Positions 8,530 to 17,167 of a DNA stretch of 64,000 nucleotides are shown piece after piece. The notes under the pieces were generated by a model. It was not told the DNA's origin and did not search any database. It saw only the letters and a list, made by a program, of their open reading frames with translations. Each line of letters starts with the position of its first letter. Within the stretch, counting starts at the first letter, position 1. Position numbers and translations under genes: made by a program. This DNA comes from a gamma proteobacterium HTCC2207 (GTDB lineage Bacteria; Pseudomonadota; Gammaproteobacteria; Pseudomonadales; Porticoccaceae), in the NCBI GenBank assembly GCA_000153445.1, contig CH672400.1, positions 134,782 through 198,781 of the forward strand, written 5' to 3'.

Positions 8530-9903
8530 ATGGGCTTACAGCAAAAAGGCATGCACGGAACTTGGACTAGTCGCTGGACCTTTATTATGGCGGCCACTGG
8601 TTCGGCGGTGGGCCTTGGCAATATGTGGAAGTTTCCCTATGTTGCCGGCAGTAACGGCGGTGGCGCATTCGTCCTCGCCTATATAGCCTGTATTTTATTA
8701 ATCGGTGTTCCGGTGATGATGGCTGAAGTGGCTATAGGTCGCCGCGGTCGTCAAAGCCCCATCAATTCTATGAGAGACATAGTTGCTGAGAGTGATGCAC
8801 ATTCGGCCTGGCGCAGTATTGGCTGGCTCGGTGTTGTAGCTGGCATGCTAATTATTTCATTCTATGCGGTGATTGCTGGCTGGGCGCTGGACTATATTTT
8901 TGCCATGGCCTCGGGTGAGTTGCGTGGCGCTACAGGTGATTTGGCAGCTGGGGTTTTTGGTAATCTATTGGCCGATCCAACGCGACTGGTGTTCTGGCAG
9001 AGCTTATTTCTGATGCTCTGTGTGGGTGTAGTAGTGGGTGGTGTTAAAAAGGGCCTTGGTGTGGCGGTAGAAATTTTAATGCCGCTGCTGTTTATTATGT
9101 TGCTGATACTGCTCGGCTTTAGCTTCTTTCGTGGCAACTTTCAGGCCGGTTGGGATTTCCTCTTTACCTTTGACTTTGCCGCATTGACGGGCCGCGGAGT
9201 CTTAGAGGCAATGGGCCAGGCGTTCTTTACTCTGAGTATAGGTATGGGCGCGATCATGGCCTATGGAGCCTATATGCCGCAGAACGCCAATATAGGTAAG
9301 ACCATTTTGACCGTCGCCTTTTTCGACAGTATGACGGCGATTATTTCTGGCTTGATTATCTTCTCTATCGTCTTTGCAACCCCCGGTGTTGAACCCAGTG
9401 CCGGTCCTGGCCTGATGTTTATCAGCTTGCCGGTGGCCTTTGGCAACATGCCTGGCGGACTATTGATCGGCTCGGTGTTCTTTGTGCTGGTGACCATCGC
9501 CGCTTGGAGCTCCGCTATCTCGCTACTTGAGCCCGCTGTTGCCTGGCTGATTGAAGCCAAAAATATGAATCGAATTCAGGCCAATTCCCTGATCGCCGGT
9601 GGCACTTGGGTGCTGGGCTTGGGTAGCGTATTCTCGTTTAATATCTGGGCCGACTCGACAGTTGCTGGATTTACCTTCTTCGACTTCTTAGACTTCCTCA
9701 CCTCCAATGTGATGTTGCCCTTGTCGGGTCTTTTGATTGCCCTGTTTGTCGGCTATGTGATGAAAGATGAATTTGTCGACGATGAAATGCAGGGCACTTC
9801 GCCATGGGTGATGCAGTGCTGGCGCGCAATGCTCAGATATGTGGCGCCAGTGGCTATAGCTGCAGTCTTTGTCATGGGTATCTATGACAAGTTCTTTGCA
9901 TAA
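8530..9903 (+). CDS. Sodium-dependent transporter, neurotransmitter:sodium symporter (NSS) family
   Basis: A 457-residue, twelve-helix carrier of the LeuT/TnaT class that couples uptake of an amino acid or amine to Na+. The TM1 sequence GSAVGLGNMWKFPY, with its unwound Na+/substrate-binding glycine region, is diagnostic, followed by GGGAFVLAYI and GVPVMMAE. The ATG follows GGGGT at a suitable distance. It is inserted between smpB and ratA, which are neighbours in Pseudomonas. Substrate cannot be predicted from sequence alone. Confidence 0.93.
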   Translation: MGLQQKGMHGTWTSRWTFIMAATGSAVGLGNMWKFPYVAGSNGGGAFVLAYIACILLIGVPVMMAEVAIGRRGRQSPINSMRDIVAESDAHSAWRSIGWLGVVAGMLIISFYAVIAGWALDYIFAMASGELRGATGDLAAGVFGNLLADPTRLVFWQSLFLMLCVGVVVGGVKKGLGVAVEILMPLLFIMLLILLGFSFFRGNFQAGWDFLFTFDFAALTGRGVLEAMGQAFFTLSIGMGAIMAYGAYMPQNANIGKTILTVAFFDSMTAIISGLIIFSIVFATPGVEPSAGPGLMFISLPVAFGNMPGGLLIGSVFFVLVTIAAWSSAISLLEPAVAWLIEAKNMNRIQANSLIAGGTWVLGLGSVFSFNIWADSTVAGFTFFDFLDFLTSNVMLPLSGLLIALFVGYVMKDEFVDDEMQGTSPWVMQCWRAMLRYVAPVAIAAVFVMGIYDKFFA

Positions 9904-9925
9904 GGCTTAGTAAGGTGAAATTACT

Positions 9926-10369
9926 TTGAATAAGGTTCAGCGTTCAGCATTGGTGATGTACTCAGATCAGGCGATGTTTGATCTGGTCAACGATGTCGCC
10001 AATTATCCTGCGTTTATGGATGGCTGTCAGAGTGCTGAGGTCTTTGAACATAGCGACAAGGCCATGGTGGCGCGACTGGATTTAAAGAAGGCTGGCGTCA
10101 AAACTAGCTTTATGACGCGCAATAGTCTCAGTGCCCCGACTACCATTGAAATGAGTCTTGAGGATGGGCCGTTTAAAACGCTGCGCGGTGTATGGCAGTT
10201 TAAAGCTCTGACTCCAGAGGCCTGCAAAGTGAGCCTTGATTTGGAATTTGAATTTAACAGTATGGCGATGGGCATGGCAGCATCAAAGCTGTTCTCGAAT
10301 ATGGCAAACGATCTTGTGGATTCGCTGTGTCGCCGTGCTGATCAAGTATATGGGAAGACAGATGACTGA
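9926..10369 (+). CDS. ratA: RatA / COQ10-type START-domain protein
   Basis: A 147-residue member of the polyketide cyclase/START (COQ10) family. The N-terminus NKVQRSALVMYSDQAMFDLVNDVANYPAFMDGC matches RatA/YfjG. E. coli RatA was reported to bind 50S subunits and block 70S association; homologues also bind ubiquinone-like lipids, so the true role is unsettled. The start is TTG at 9926, supported by AAGGTGA at 9912-9918. It overlaps rnfH by eight bases, so the two are co-translated. Confidence 0.9.
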   Translation: MNKVQRSALVMYSDQAMFDLVNDVANYPAFMDGCQSAEVFEHSDKAMVARLDLKKAGVKTSFMTRNSLSAPTTIEMSLEDGPFKTLRGVWQFKALTPEACKVSLDLEFEFNSMAMGMAASKLFSNMANDLVDSLCRRADQVYGKTDD

Positions 10370-10712
10370 CAGTAATATGATTGTGGTGGAAGTGGTTTAC
10401 GGACTGCCAGAGAAACAAAAGTTGATTCAATTAAAGGTGGCTGTTGGAACCACAGCTCTGCAGGCGGTTGAGCAGTCGGGCATTGTGCAGAGCTTTCCGC
10501 AGATTGATCTGGAGACCTGCAAGATGGGTATTTTTGCCCAGGTTTTAGGCACTAAGGGCTTGGCTGAGCCCAGCGCCTACCAGCTGCAGGAACGTGATCG
10601 AGTGGAAATCTATCGACCTTTGATCGCTGACCCCAAAGAAGTGCGACGTCGCCGTGCAGAGGAAGCCAAGCTTAAGAAAGAACAGGCGGAAACTGAAGGC
10701 AAGACTGTCTAA
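10362..10712 (+). CDS. rnfH: RnfH family (RatB) ubiquitin-like protein
   Basis: A 116-residue beta-grasp protein of the RnfH/UPF0125 family. MIVVEVVYGLPEKQKLIQLKV, then FPQIDLETCKMGIFAQVLG and RDRVEIYRPLIADPKEVRRRRAE are the conserved blocks; the basic C-terminal tail is usual. The ATG at 10362 lies inside the end of ratA with an upstream GGGAAG-type binding site. Longer in-frame upstream reading would only shadow ratA. RatA and RnfH were named as a toxin-antitoxin-like pair, but RnfH has not been shown to neutralise RatA. Confidence 0.92.
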   Translation: MTDSNMIVVEVVYGLPEKQKLIQLKVAVGTTALQAVEQSGIVQSFPQIDLETCKMGIFAQVLGTKGLAEPSAYQLQERDRVEIYRPLIADPKEVRRRRAEEAKLKKEQAETEGKTV

Positions 10713-10724
10713 CAAAAAGCGTGG

Positions 10725-10752
10725 GTCGGTCTGTTTAAGTCGGTCTACTTAG
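10725..10752. repeat. 14-bp tandem duplication at the bamE stop
   Basis: GTCGGTCTGTTTAA at 10725-10738 is followed directly by GTCGGTCTACTTAG at 10739-10752 (three mismatches). The second copy contains the bamE stop codon. It lies in the gap between convergent rnfH and bamE. Confidence 0.65.
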
Positions 10753-11101
10753 GCTCGGGCTCCGCAGCAGTGCTGGGCAGGTAGTCACCGGTCATGCGCT
10801 CGAGCTTGTCGTCCTCATCAAAGAAGATTGTCACCTGTTCTTGAGTCTCTTTGCCAGATGGTGCTTTACGGCTGTAGAAATAATCCCAGCGTGCTTGGTT
10901 AAAGGTATCTGCCACCAGAGGAGTGCCGAGTACAAAGCGAACCTGAGACTTGGTCATGCCCGGAAGCAATTTATCAATCATCTCCTGATCAACAATATTA
11001 CCTTGCTGAATGGCTACTTTGTGTACCCCAGGGAATTTTATCCAGCTACAGCCACTGGCTAGAAGCGTAAAACTTATTAAGCAAATCAGAACTATTCGCA
11101 T
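10745..11101 (-). CDS. bamE: Outer membrane protein assembly factor BamE
   Basis: Small lipoprotein of the BAM complex that folds beta-barrel proteins into the outer membrane. From the ATG at 11101 the protein has 118 residues with a lipoprotein signal ending LLASGC, the lipidated cysteine at residue 18. The fold signature follows: QGNIVDQEMIDKLLPGMTKSQVRFVLGTPL and RWDYFYSR. An upstream in-frame start at 11173 would spoil the signal peptide and overlap fur, so it was rejected. Divergent from fur with a 70-base shared promoter region, an order conserved in Pseudomonas (omlA-fur). Confidence 0.95.
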   Translation of the reverse strand: MRIVLICLISFTLLASGCSWIKFPGVHKVAIQQGNIVDQEMIDKLLPGMTKSQVRFVLGTPLVADTFNQARWDYFYSRKAPSGKETQEQVTIFFDEDDKLERMTGDYLPSTAAEPEPK

Positions 11102-11171
11102 GTGTGGGGTTCCCGTTGGTTGAGCGAACGGGGATAATACCCAAACCGACCAGCATAGAGAAGGGCTAAGC

Positions 11172-11582
11172 ATGACTCTGGAAGATCAAGAACTAAAAAA
11201 AGCCGGACTCAAGGTGACATTACCGCGAGTTAAGATTCTGCAGATCCTCGAAAACTGCAGCGATCGTCATATGACAGCTGAGGATATTTACCAAGCACTG
11301 CGTGATTCTGATGGCGATGTGGGCATTGCCACAGTCTATCGCGTGCTCACCCAATTTGAGGCGGCGGGTCTGGTGGAGCGCCACAACTTTGATAACGGCC
11401 CAGCAATCTACGAGATTGATCGCGGCGAGCACCATGATCATATGGTCTGCACTGAATCCGGTAAGGTGATTGAGTTTCACGACGCCGAGATTGAAAGTCT
11501 GCAGGAGCGTATTGCTGCAGACAAAGGTTACCAGTTGGTTGGCCACAGTCTGGTGCTCTATGTAAAACCTAAGAATTCGTAA
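11172..11582 (+). CDS. fur: Ferric uptake regulator Fur
   Basis: Iron-sensing repressor; Fe2+-Fur binds Fur boxes and represses iron uptake genes. A winged helix (LKVTLPRVKILQILE... VGIATVYRVLTQFEAAGLV) is followed by the metal site HHDHMVC at 87-93 and a dimerisation domain. At 136 residues it is close to Pseudomonas Fur. The second cysteine of the E. coli CxxC pair is serine here (C93-T-E-S96), as in Pseudomonas-type Fur proteins, so the structural zinc site differs from E. coli. AAGGG precedes the ATG. Confidence 0.97.
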   Translation: MTLEDQELKKAGLKVTLPRVKILQILENCSDRHMTAEDIYQALRDSDGDVGIATVYRVLTQFEAAGLVERHNFDNGPAIYEIDRGEHHDHMVCTESGKVIEFHDAEIESLQERIAADKGYQLVGHSLVLYVKPKNS

Positions 11583-11649
11583 CCGGTTCCTTTTTACGCG
11601 GTCGCTTTGATCGCGCTTTCTGTACTGTCACAAAAGAATAATAAAAATA

Positions 11650-13038
11650 ATGACTGAAACTACCCTGCAACAAATCGAAAATTTTCTTAATGCCTGGGCT
11701 GATCTAATGTGGAGCACACCACTGGTGGTGCTTCTCGTCGGCGGAGGGCTGTTTTTTATGATTCGATCACGTATGCAGCCCTATCGCTACTTTGGCCATG
11801 CTATTGCACTGCTGCGCGGCAAGTACAGCGACCCCAATGACCCTGGGCATATTCCCCACTCACAGGCTCTGTCTACAGCGCTGTCTGGCACCATTGGTCT
11901 AGGCAATATTGCCGGTGTTGCGATCGCGATTAGTATTGGCGGCCCGGGCGCAGTGTTCTGGATGTGGGTCACAGCGATAGTCGGGGTGGCAACCAAGTTT
12001 TACACTGCATCGCTGGCAGTGATGTTCCGCGGCCATGACTCTCTCGGTGCACTGCGCGGCGGGCCCATGTACGTGATTATGGAGGGTATGGGCAAGCGCT
12101 GGTATCCCCTAGCGGCGCTATTTGCTGTGGCTTGTCTGATCGGCGCGCTACCGCTTTTTCAGGCTAACCAGTTTATTCAACTGCTGCGTGACAGTGTCGC
12201 GATCCCTGCCGGCTTGGCCTCTAACGAGCAGCATTTTGCGTTTGATTTTTTTGCCAGTCTTACCCTGGCGGTATTAGTCACCATTGTTATAGCGGGGCGG
12301 ATTGAACGCATTGGCCGCCTAACGGTACGCCTGGTGCCGACCATGGTGATTCTCTATCTGGGTATGACTTCGGTGATTCTCTACACCTATCTGGCTGATA
12401 TACCTGCGGTGCTTTGGTTGATTGTTTCCGACGCTTTTACCGGTGAAGCAGCAGCCGGTGGTTCGGTGGGTGCGGTGATTATGATTGGTGTGCGTCGCGG
12501 AGCCTTCTCCAATGAGGCGGGAATTGGCACTGAGTCGCTGGCCCATGGTGCAGCTAAGACTCAAGAGCCAATTCGCGAGGGGATTGTCGCCATGGTTGGC
12601 CCGGTGATCGATACCTTAGTGGTCTGTACCTGCACTGCGCTGATTATTCTATTGACCGGAGTCTGGCAGGCAGATTCTGGACTTGCGGGTGTGACTATGA
12701 CGGCTCGCGCTATAGAGCAGGTGTTCCCGGTGACCGGTATTTATCTGCTGTTGATTATGGTTGGCATGCTGAGCTTTAGCACCATGGTGAGTATGTGGTT
12801 CTATGGGGTTAAGTGTGCTGGATTTTTGTTCGGCGCCGAGATTGAGCATTATTACACGCCGGTTTATATCAGTTTGATTGTGGTTGGCGCAGTGGTGTCT
12901 ATGGACATAGTGAATGGCCTGATTCTGGCTGCCTATGCCACCATGGCGATTCCCACGATGATCTCAACGCTGGTGTTGGCACCCAAGGTCAATGCGGCGG
13001 CGAAGAAGTATTTCACCGAACTGCGCGCTAACAAATAG
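11650..13038 (+). CDS. Sodium:alanine symporter family (AGCS) carrier
   Basis: A 462-residue protein of the alanine or glycine:cation symporter family. The signature QALSTALSGTIGLGNIAGVAIAI and GGPGAVFWMW segment form the substrate/Na+ site, and RRGAFSNEAGIGTESLAHGAA is the second conserved block. About eleven membrane helices. It is the more divergent of the two AGCS proteins here (the other, at 55330, is 482 residues). Downstream, a 9-bp perfect hairpin separates it from convergent gpx. The exact amino acid is unknown. Confidence 0.93.
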   Translation: MTETTLQQIENFLNAWADLMWSTPLVVLLVGGGLFFMIRSRMQPYRYFGHAIALLRGKYSDPNDPGHIPHSQALSTALSGTIGLGNIAGVAIAISIGGPGAVFWMWVTAIVGVATKFYTASLAVMFRGHDSLGALRGGPMYVIMEGMGKRWYPLAALFAVACLIGALPLFQANQFIQLLRDSVAIPAGLASNEQHFAFDFFASLTLAVLVTIVIAGRIERIGRLTVRLVPTMVILYLGMTSVILYTYLADIPAVLWLIVSDAFTGEAAAGGSVGAVIMIGVRRGAFSNEAGIGTESLAHGAAKTQEPIREGIVAMVGPVIDTLVVCTCTALIILLTGVWQADSGLAGVTMTARAIEQVFPVTGIYLLLIMVGMLSFSTMVSMWFYGVKCAGFLFGAEIEHYYTPVYISLIVVGAVVSMDIVNGLILAAYATMAIPTMISTLVLAPKVNAAAKKYFTELRANK

Positions 13039-13067
13039 ACTGCTATAGAGGCTTGTAGACCGCTAAA

Positions 13068-13091
13068 GGTTGCCGTCAGACTACGGCAACC
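13068..13091. terminator. Hairpin between convergent AGCS and glutathione peroxidase genes
   Basis: GGTTGCCGT at 13068-13076 and ACGGCAACC at 13083-13091 form a perfect nine-base-pair stem with a six-base loop. On the minus strand it is followed by only TTTAGC and on the plus strand by GTTGCTT, so the uridine run is poor. Position between two convergent genes makes a shared terminator the likeliest role. Confidence 0.55.
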
Positions 13092-13113
13092 GTTGCTTGA
13101 AACCCGCTTTGGG

Positions 13114-13599
13114 TTAAAGTAGTTTTTCGATATCCGCGGCAATGTCTTTGGGCTTGCGGATGGGCGCATAGCGTTCTATCACCTGACCTTCGCGGTCGAC
13201 TAAAAATTTGGTGAAATTCCACTTAATCTTGCTGTTGAACATACCGCCGGCCTGACTTTTTAAGTGGGTGTACAGTGCGTGTTGATCTTTGCCATTGACG
13301 TCAATCTTGCCCATCACCGGAAAGCTAAGTCCAAAATTCATCTGGCAGAACTCCTGAACCTCGGCATTGGAGCCCGGCTCTTGACCACCAAACTGATTGC
13401 AGGGCAGAGCTAAGACGACGAAGTTGCGATCACTGTATTGATCATAGAGTTCCTGCAGCTGGGTATACTGAGGGGTAAATCCGCACTTGCTGGCAGTATT
13501 GACGATCAGCATCACCTTGCCACGATAGTCTTCCAGTGAAACAGGGTTGCCGCTGCTATCTGCAACAGTGAAGTCATAAATTGATTGGTCATTGCTCAT
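13114..13599 (-). CDS. Glutathione peroxidase family protein
   Basis: Thiol peroxidase of the glutathione peroxidase fold, 161 residues. The catalytic cysteine C39 lies in NTASKCGFTPQY; the conserved LPCNQFGGQEPG block supplies the catalytic glutamine, and KWNFTKFLVD the tryptophan. Cysteine replaces selenocysteine, as usual in bacteria (BtuE-type). Such enzymes often use thioredoxin rather than glutathione. It follows panB in the place where panC would normally lie, with about 50 bases between. Confidence 0.94.
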   Translation of the reverse strand: MSNDQSIYDFTVADSSGNPVSLEDYRGKVMLIVNTASKCGFTPQYTQLQELYDQYSDRNFVVLALPCNQFGGQEPGSNAEVQEFCQMNFGLSFPVMGKIDVNGKDQHALYTHLKSQAGGMFNSKIKWNFTKFLVDREGQVIERYAPIRKPKDIAADIEKLL

Positions 13600-13648
13600 G
13601 GAATTGTTTTCTCGCTATTTGTTTTTATTTTTTTAATCGAATCACAGA

Positions 13649-14440
13649 TTATTTAAAGCAGTGCTCTGGTGCGGGAAACGTTCCATCGCGCACAGCGGCA
13701 CCGTAAGCGGTGATCGCGTCCTGGATACAGGTCTGCTCTTCAAGGAAGTTCTTGGAGAAGCGCGGCAGGCGCTGTGAGATTCCCAGCATATCGTGGAGTA
13801 CCAACACCTGAGCATCTGTATCCGGTCCGGCACCAATACCAATAACCGGAATGGTCAGGGCTTCAGCGAGCTGCTTGCCCAGTGCCGAGGGCACACATTC
13901 CACTACTATCAGTTCCGCACCGGCATCCTCTAGGGCTAGGGCATCGGCAATCATCAGCTCCGCGGCCTGATCCTCTTTACCCTGAACTTTATAGCCGCCG
14001 AGTTTGTGCACCGACTGCGGTGTAAGACCCACATGACCACAGACGGGAATGCCGCGCTGACTGAGCAGGTAAACTGTATCTGCAAGCCAAGCTCCGCCTT
14101 CAAGTTTGACCATCTGCGCGCCGGCCTGCATCAGAATGGCGGCATTATCCAGCGCCTGCACCTCTGTGGCATAAGACATAAAGGGCATATCTGTCATCAG
14201 TAGCGCACGGTTGTTGCCGCGCTTAACGGCTTCGGTGTGATAAGCCATATCGTCTATGGTCACTGGCAGAGTACTGTCACGACCTTGAACCACATTGCCG
14301 AGAGAGTCGCCCACTAAAACCACTTCGATCGCGGCAGTCTCAATCAGCTTTGAGAAGGTGAAATCATAGGCCGTAATCACAGCGAATTTTTCGCCATTGG
14401 CTTTCATTGCTGCAAGATTGCTAATCGTTGTTGTTTTCAT
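13649..14440 (-). CDS. panB: 3-methyl-2-oxobutanoate hydroxymethyltransferase
   Basis: First dedicated step of pantothenate and coenzyme A synthesis: transfers a one-carbon unit from methylene-tetrahydrofolate to alpha-ketoisovalerate. Conserved blocks include VLVGDSLGNVVQGRDSTLPVT, KLEGG, GHVGLTPQSVHKLGGYKVQG and IPVIGIGAG. From the ATG at 14440 the protein has 263 residues, the family length; a TTG at 14461 would add seven. panC normally follows directly but is absent, while folK upstream is conserved although separated by a deoxynucleoside kinase gene. Confidence 0.96.
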   Translation of the reverse strand: MKTTTISNLAAMKANGEKFAVITAYDFTFSKLIETAAIEVVLVGDSLGNVVQGRDSTLPVTIDDMAYHTEAVKRGNNRALLMTDMPFMSYATEVQALDNAAILMQAGAQMVKLEGGAWLADTVYLLSQRGIPVCGHVGLTPQSVHKLGGYKVQGKEDQAAELMIADALALEDAGAELIVVECVPSALGKQLAEALTIPVIGIGAGPDTDAQVLVLHDMLGISQRLPRFSKNFLEEQTCIQDAITAYGAAVRDGTFPAPEHCFK

Positions 14441-14491
14441 AGTTGTCTTTTTTCGCCTCAATAGCGTCTCGATGGCGAGATTATAGCGGTT

Positions 14492-15178
14492 TTACTGCAG
14501 AGGGTGAGGGTTGTAGTAATGTCGCCCAGAACTAATTTGCAGCATGTACTCCACCAGATTTTGATAGTCGCGCTCACTTTTCGCCAAGTTTATGGCTTCT
14601 GTGTTGACGATTAGCAGAGGCGTGTCGTCGTAGTAATAGAAAAATTGTGTGTAGGCGTCATTCAGTTGCTGCAGGTAGCTGAGCTCTATAGAGCGTTCGC
14701 TGGGTGCACCGCGCAGCTGAACTCGATCCAAGAGTGTCTCAGTGGGAGCCTGCAGATAGACCACTAGATCGGGCTTTGGCAGGTCGCTAATAATATTGTC
14801 ATAGACCGTCTGGTAGAGTCGGTACTCGTCGTCATCCAAGGTTATCTTGGCAAACAGCGGATCTTTTTCAATTAAAAAGTCGGCGATTCGAACCTGCTGG
14901 AAAATATCTCCCTGGCGCAACTCCTGCAGTTTGCGCATGCGCTGAAACAGAAAAAACAGCTGGGTGGGCAGGGCATTGCTGCGACGGTCTTGATAAAAGC
15001 GTTCGAGAAAGGGATTCTCCTGGGCATCTTCAAGCAGTATTTCATAGTTAAATGAGTGGGCGAGACGCTTTGCTAGCGTTGTCTTGCCAATACCAATTGG
15101 CCCTTCTATAGCAATATATTGTGGGATTGTGGCTGTAGCCAGATCGAGATTAAATTCGCTGAGAATTGTTTGTTCCAC
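14492..15178 (-). CDS. Deoxynucleoside kinase family protein
   Basis: A 228-residue P-loop kinase of the deoxyadenosine/deoxyguanosine kinase family, which phosphorylates deoxynucleosides for salvage. The P-loop GPIGIGKT lies at 26-33, DAQENPFLERFY and the LFFLFQRMRKL segment are family-typical, and the LID sequence RVQLRGAPSE is visible. Start is GTG at 15178 with GGAGA five bases upstream. It lies between folK and panB, which are adjacent in E. coli and Pseudomonas, so it is an insertion into the folate/pantothenate cluster. Substrate preference cannot be told from sequence. Confidence 0.88.
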   Translation of the reverse strand: MEQTILSEFNLDLATATIPQYIAIEGPIGIGKTTLAKRLAHSFNYEILLEDAQENPFLERFYQDRRSNALPTQLFFLFQRMRKLQELRQGDIFQQVRIADFLIEKDPLFAKITLDDDEYRLYQTVYDNIISDLPKPDLVVYLQAPTETLLDRVQLRGAPSERSIELSYLQQLNDAYTQFFYYYDDTPLLIVNTEAINLAKSERDYQNLVEYMLQISSGRHYYNPHPLQ

Positions 15179-15228
15179 ATTGTTCTCCGAAATTCAGCGC
15201 GCAGGCTATGGACGACTTTGTCGGCTGT

Positions 15229-15717
15229 TTACGCTTCGCCGAATGGACTTTTGACAATACCTTGCTGAGAGCAGTTTGCCAATAGTTGAGCCACAGTTTC
15301 GCCATTGGAAAGTCTGAGCTGAGCATTGATATCCGCCAGGGGAACTAGAACAAACGCGCGCTCGCCTATGCGCGGATGGGGGATTGTTAGGCGCTCGCTA
15401 TCGAGCTGCAGATTGTCGTAAAACAAAATGTCTAGATCTAGAGTTCGGGGACCCCAGTGAATACTGCGGACGCGGTTTTGTTGTTGTTCTATCGCTTGCA
15501 GCGCATCGAGTAGTTCCAGTGGAGGCAGTTGAGTACTGAGCTGTGCTGCGGCATTGATAAAGTCTGGCTGCTGAGGACCAATTGGTGGCGTCTGATAGCG
15601 ACTTGATACCCTGATCAGCTGAATGTCAGGGTGTTGCGCAATGGCCTTAAGGGCGCTATCTAGCTGGCTGTGCGGGCTGTCCAGGTTACTGCCCAAGGCA
15701 ATATAGACATCGGCCAT
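15229..15717 (-). CDS. folK: 2-amino-4-hydroxy-6-hydroxymethyldihydropteridine pyrophosphokinase
   Basis: HPPK transfers pyrophosphate from ATP to the pterin precursor in folate synthesis. The 162-residue protein shows YIALGSNLDSP at the N-terminus, FINAAAQL, and the signature WGPRTLDLDILFYD, followed by the HPRIGERAFVLVPL end block. The ATG overlaps the pcnB stop (TAATG), so the two are translationally coupled as in other gammaproteobacteria. Confidence 0.97.
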   Translation of the reverse strand: MADVYIALGSNLDSPHSQLDSALKAIAQHPDIQLIRVSSRYQTPPIGPQQPDFINAAAQLSTQLPPLELLDALQAIEQQQNRVRSIHWGPRTLDLDILFYDNLQLDSERLTIPHPRIGERAFVLVPLADINAQLRLSNGETVAQLLANCSQQGIVKSPFGEA

Positions 15718-17078
15718 TACTGCGCTGGATCCGCTTTAGGTTTGGGGCTATTGCGTCTGCGCCGGCGTTTTTTCGGGCTGCGGTCAGTAGCCATAACATC
15801 GTCCGCCATAGTCTGACGGCTTTCGGGGTTAGCGTCCTGATAGGTCGTCCACCAGGCACCGAGACCGTCGAGATTTTCCCCAGCCTGCTCCCGGAGCAAG
15901 ACAAAATCATAGGCTGCTCTAAAGCGTGGGTGCTCGACCAAACGCTGGGCACGATTGCCTCCGCGACGTCGCAGGTGCAACTGTAAGTCCCATATTTCAC
16001 GCATTGGAATGCTAAAGCGCTTGGGAATTGCAGTGACGGGAATCTGGTTGAGAATAATTTCTCCCGCCGCTTTGCTCAGAGCATAGGGTGATGAGTTACC
16101 ATTCTTCTCAAAATTACTGGCGAGTCTCTGCACCGCTGGCCACAACAGAGCGGCATAAATAAAGGCTGGGGTAACACGCTGAGAAGCCCGGATACGTTTG
16201 TCTGTATTGATCAGTGCCTGAGATACCAGTTTCATGGGTATACCCTGACGATCATTGAGCATAGGCCCTAGCTGAGGAACTATATAATCGAACAGGCGGT
16301 GCTCAACCAATATCTTAAAGGTGTCTAGACCCTGGCCGCTCATAAACAATTTCAGTGTTTCATCAAACAGACGCGGTGGCGAGACCTGCTGCAGATCAGC
16401 GGCGCGGTGCTTCATTGGATTTGCAGTGGCAGGTTCTATATTAAAACCGAGCTTGGCGGCAAAGCGCGCGACCCGCAACAGGCGCACTGGATCTTCGCGA
16501 AAGCGAGTTTCAGGATCGCCGATAATACGGATTATTTTGGCATCTACATCGTCAATACCATTGGTAAAGTCGTGGATGCTGTTGGTGCTGGGATCGTAAT
16601 AGAGCGCATTTACAGTGAGATCGCGGCGTGAGGCATCCTCTTCCACCGTGCCAAAGACATTGTCTCTTGTAAGCATGCCCGAATCAGTTTGCTGGCGACG
16701 GTTTTTGCTGGTCGACTGACTGCTGTTAGACCTAAACGTGGTGACCTCGATAATCTCGCGGCTAAACTGGACATGGACGATTTGAAAACGCCTGCCAATG
16801 ATTCGCGAGCGGCGAAACAGTTCTTTGACTTCCCAGGGTTTGGCGCTAGTGGCGACATCAAAGTCTTTGGGTTTTAAACCGATAAGTAGATCGCGCACAC
16901 AGCCGCCGACTACATAGGCTTCAAATCCGGCCTTTTGTAAGACATCGACTACCTTAAAGGCATCGCGATTGATCATATCCGGCGAAAGGCAATGCTGGCC
17001 GTCGCCAAAAACTAGCGGGCCGGAGGCGCTTTTTGAGGATTTATCTCGTTGGAAAAACTGACTTATGCGTTTCAGCAT
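15717..17078 (-). CDS. pcnB: Poly(A) polymerase I
   Basis: Adds poly(A) tails to RNA 3' ends, marking them for decay. The nucleotidyltransferase head has GGCVRD at 58-63 and the catalytic DFDVATSA with Asp 72 and 74, then EIIEVTTFR, RRDLTVNALYYD and EDPVRLLRVARFAAKLGF, which separate poly(A) polymerase/CCA enzymes from others. The long C-terminal domain and basic end (SPKKRRRRRNSPK) identify PcnB rather than Cca. Length 453. Its leader on the minus strand contains a single AATAACAA about 20 bases before the ATG. Confidence 0.95.
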   Translation of the reverse strand: MLKRISQFFQRDKSSKSASGPLVFGDGQHCLSPDMINRDAFKVVDVLQKAGFEAYVVGGCVRDLLIGLKPKDFDVATSAKPWEVKELFRRSRIIGRRFQIVHVQFSREIIEVTTFRSNSSQSTSKNRRQQTDSGMLTRDNVFGTVEEDASRRDLTVNALYYDPSTNSIHDFTNGIDDVDAKIIRIIGDPETRFREDPVRLLRVARFAAKLGFNIEPATANPMKHRAADLQQVSPPRLFDETLKLFMSGQGLDTFKILVEHRLFDYIVPQLGPMLNDRQGIPMKLVSQALINTDKRIRASQRVTPAFIYAALLWPAVQRLASNFEKNGNSSPYALSKAAGEIILNQIPVTAIPKRFSIPMREIWDLQLHLRRRGGNRAQRLVEHPRFRAAYDFVLLREQAGENLDGLGAWWTTYQDANPESRQTMADDVMATDRSPKKRRRRRNSPKPKADPAQ

Positions 17079-17167
17079 TAAGTGATTGCCGATTAGGTTG
17101 TTATTAGAGCTGTGAGTTTAACAGAGGAAACAACTCGACGGGAGACTAAAGCGGCCTTTGATGGCAG

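Noticed and set aside
9926-10712. Toxin-antitoxin module ratA-rnfH
   Set aside because: The pair is a conserved housekeeping neighbourhood of COQ10-like and RnfH proteins; antitoxin action of RnfH is not established.
11438-11460. Loss of the second cysteine of the Fur CxxC site as a novelty
   Set aside because: Pseudomonas-type Fur proteins also lack it, so it is a normal variant.
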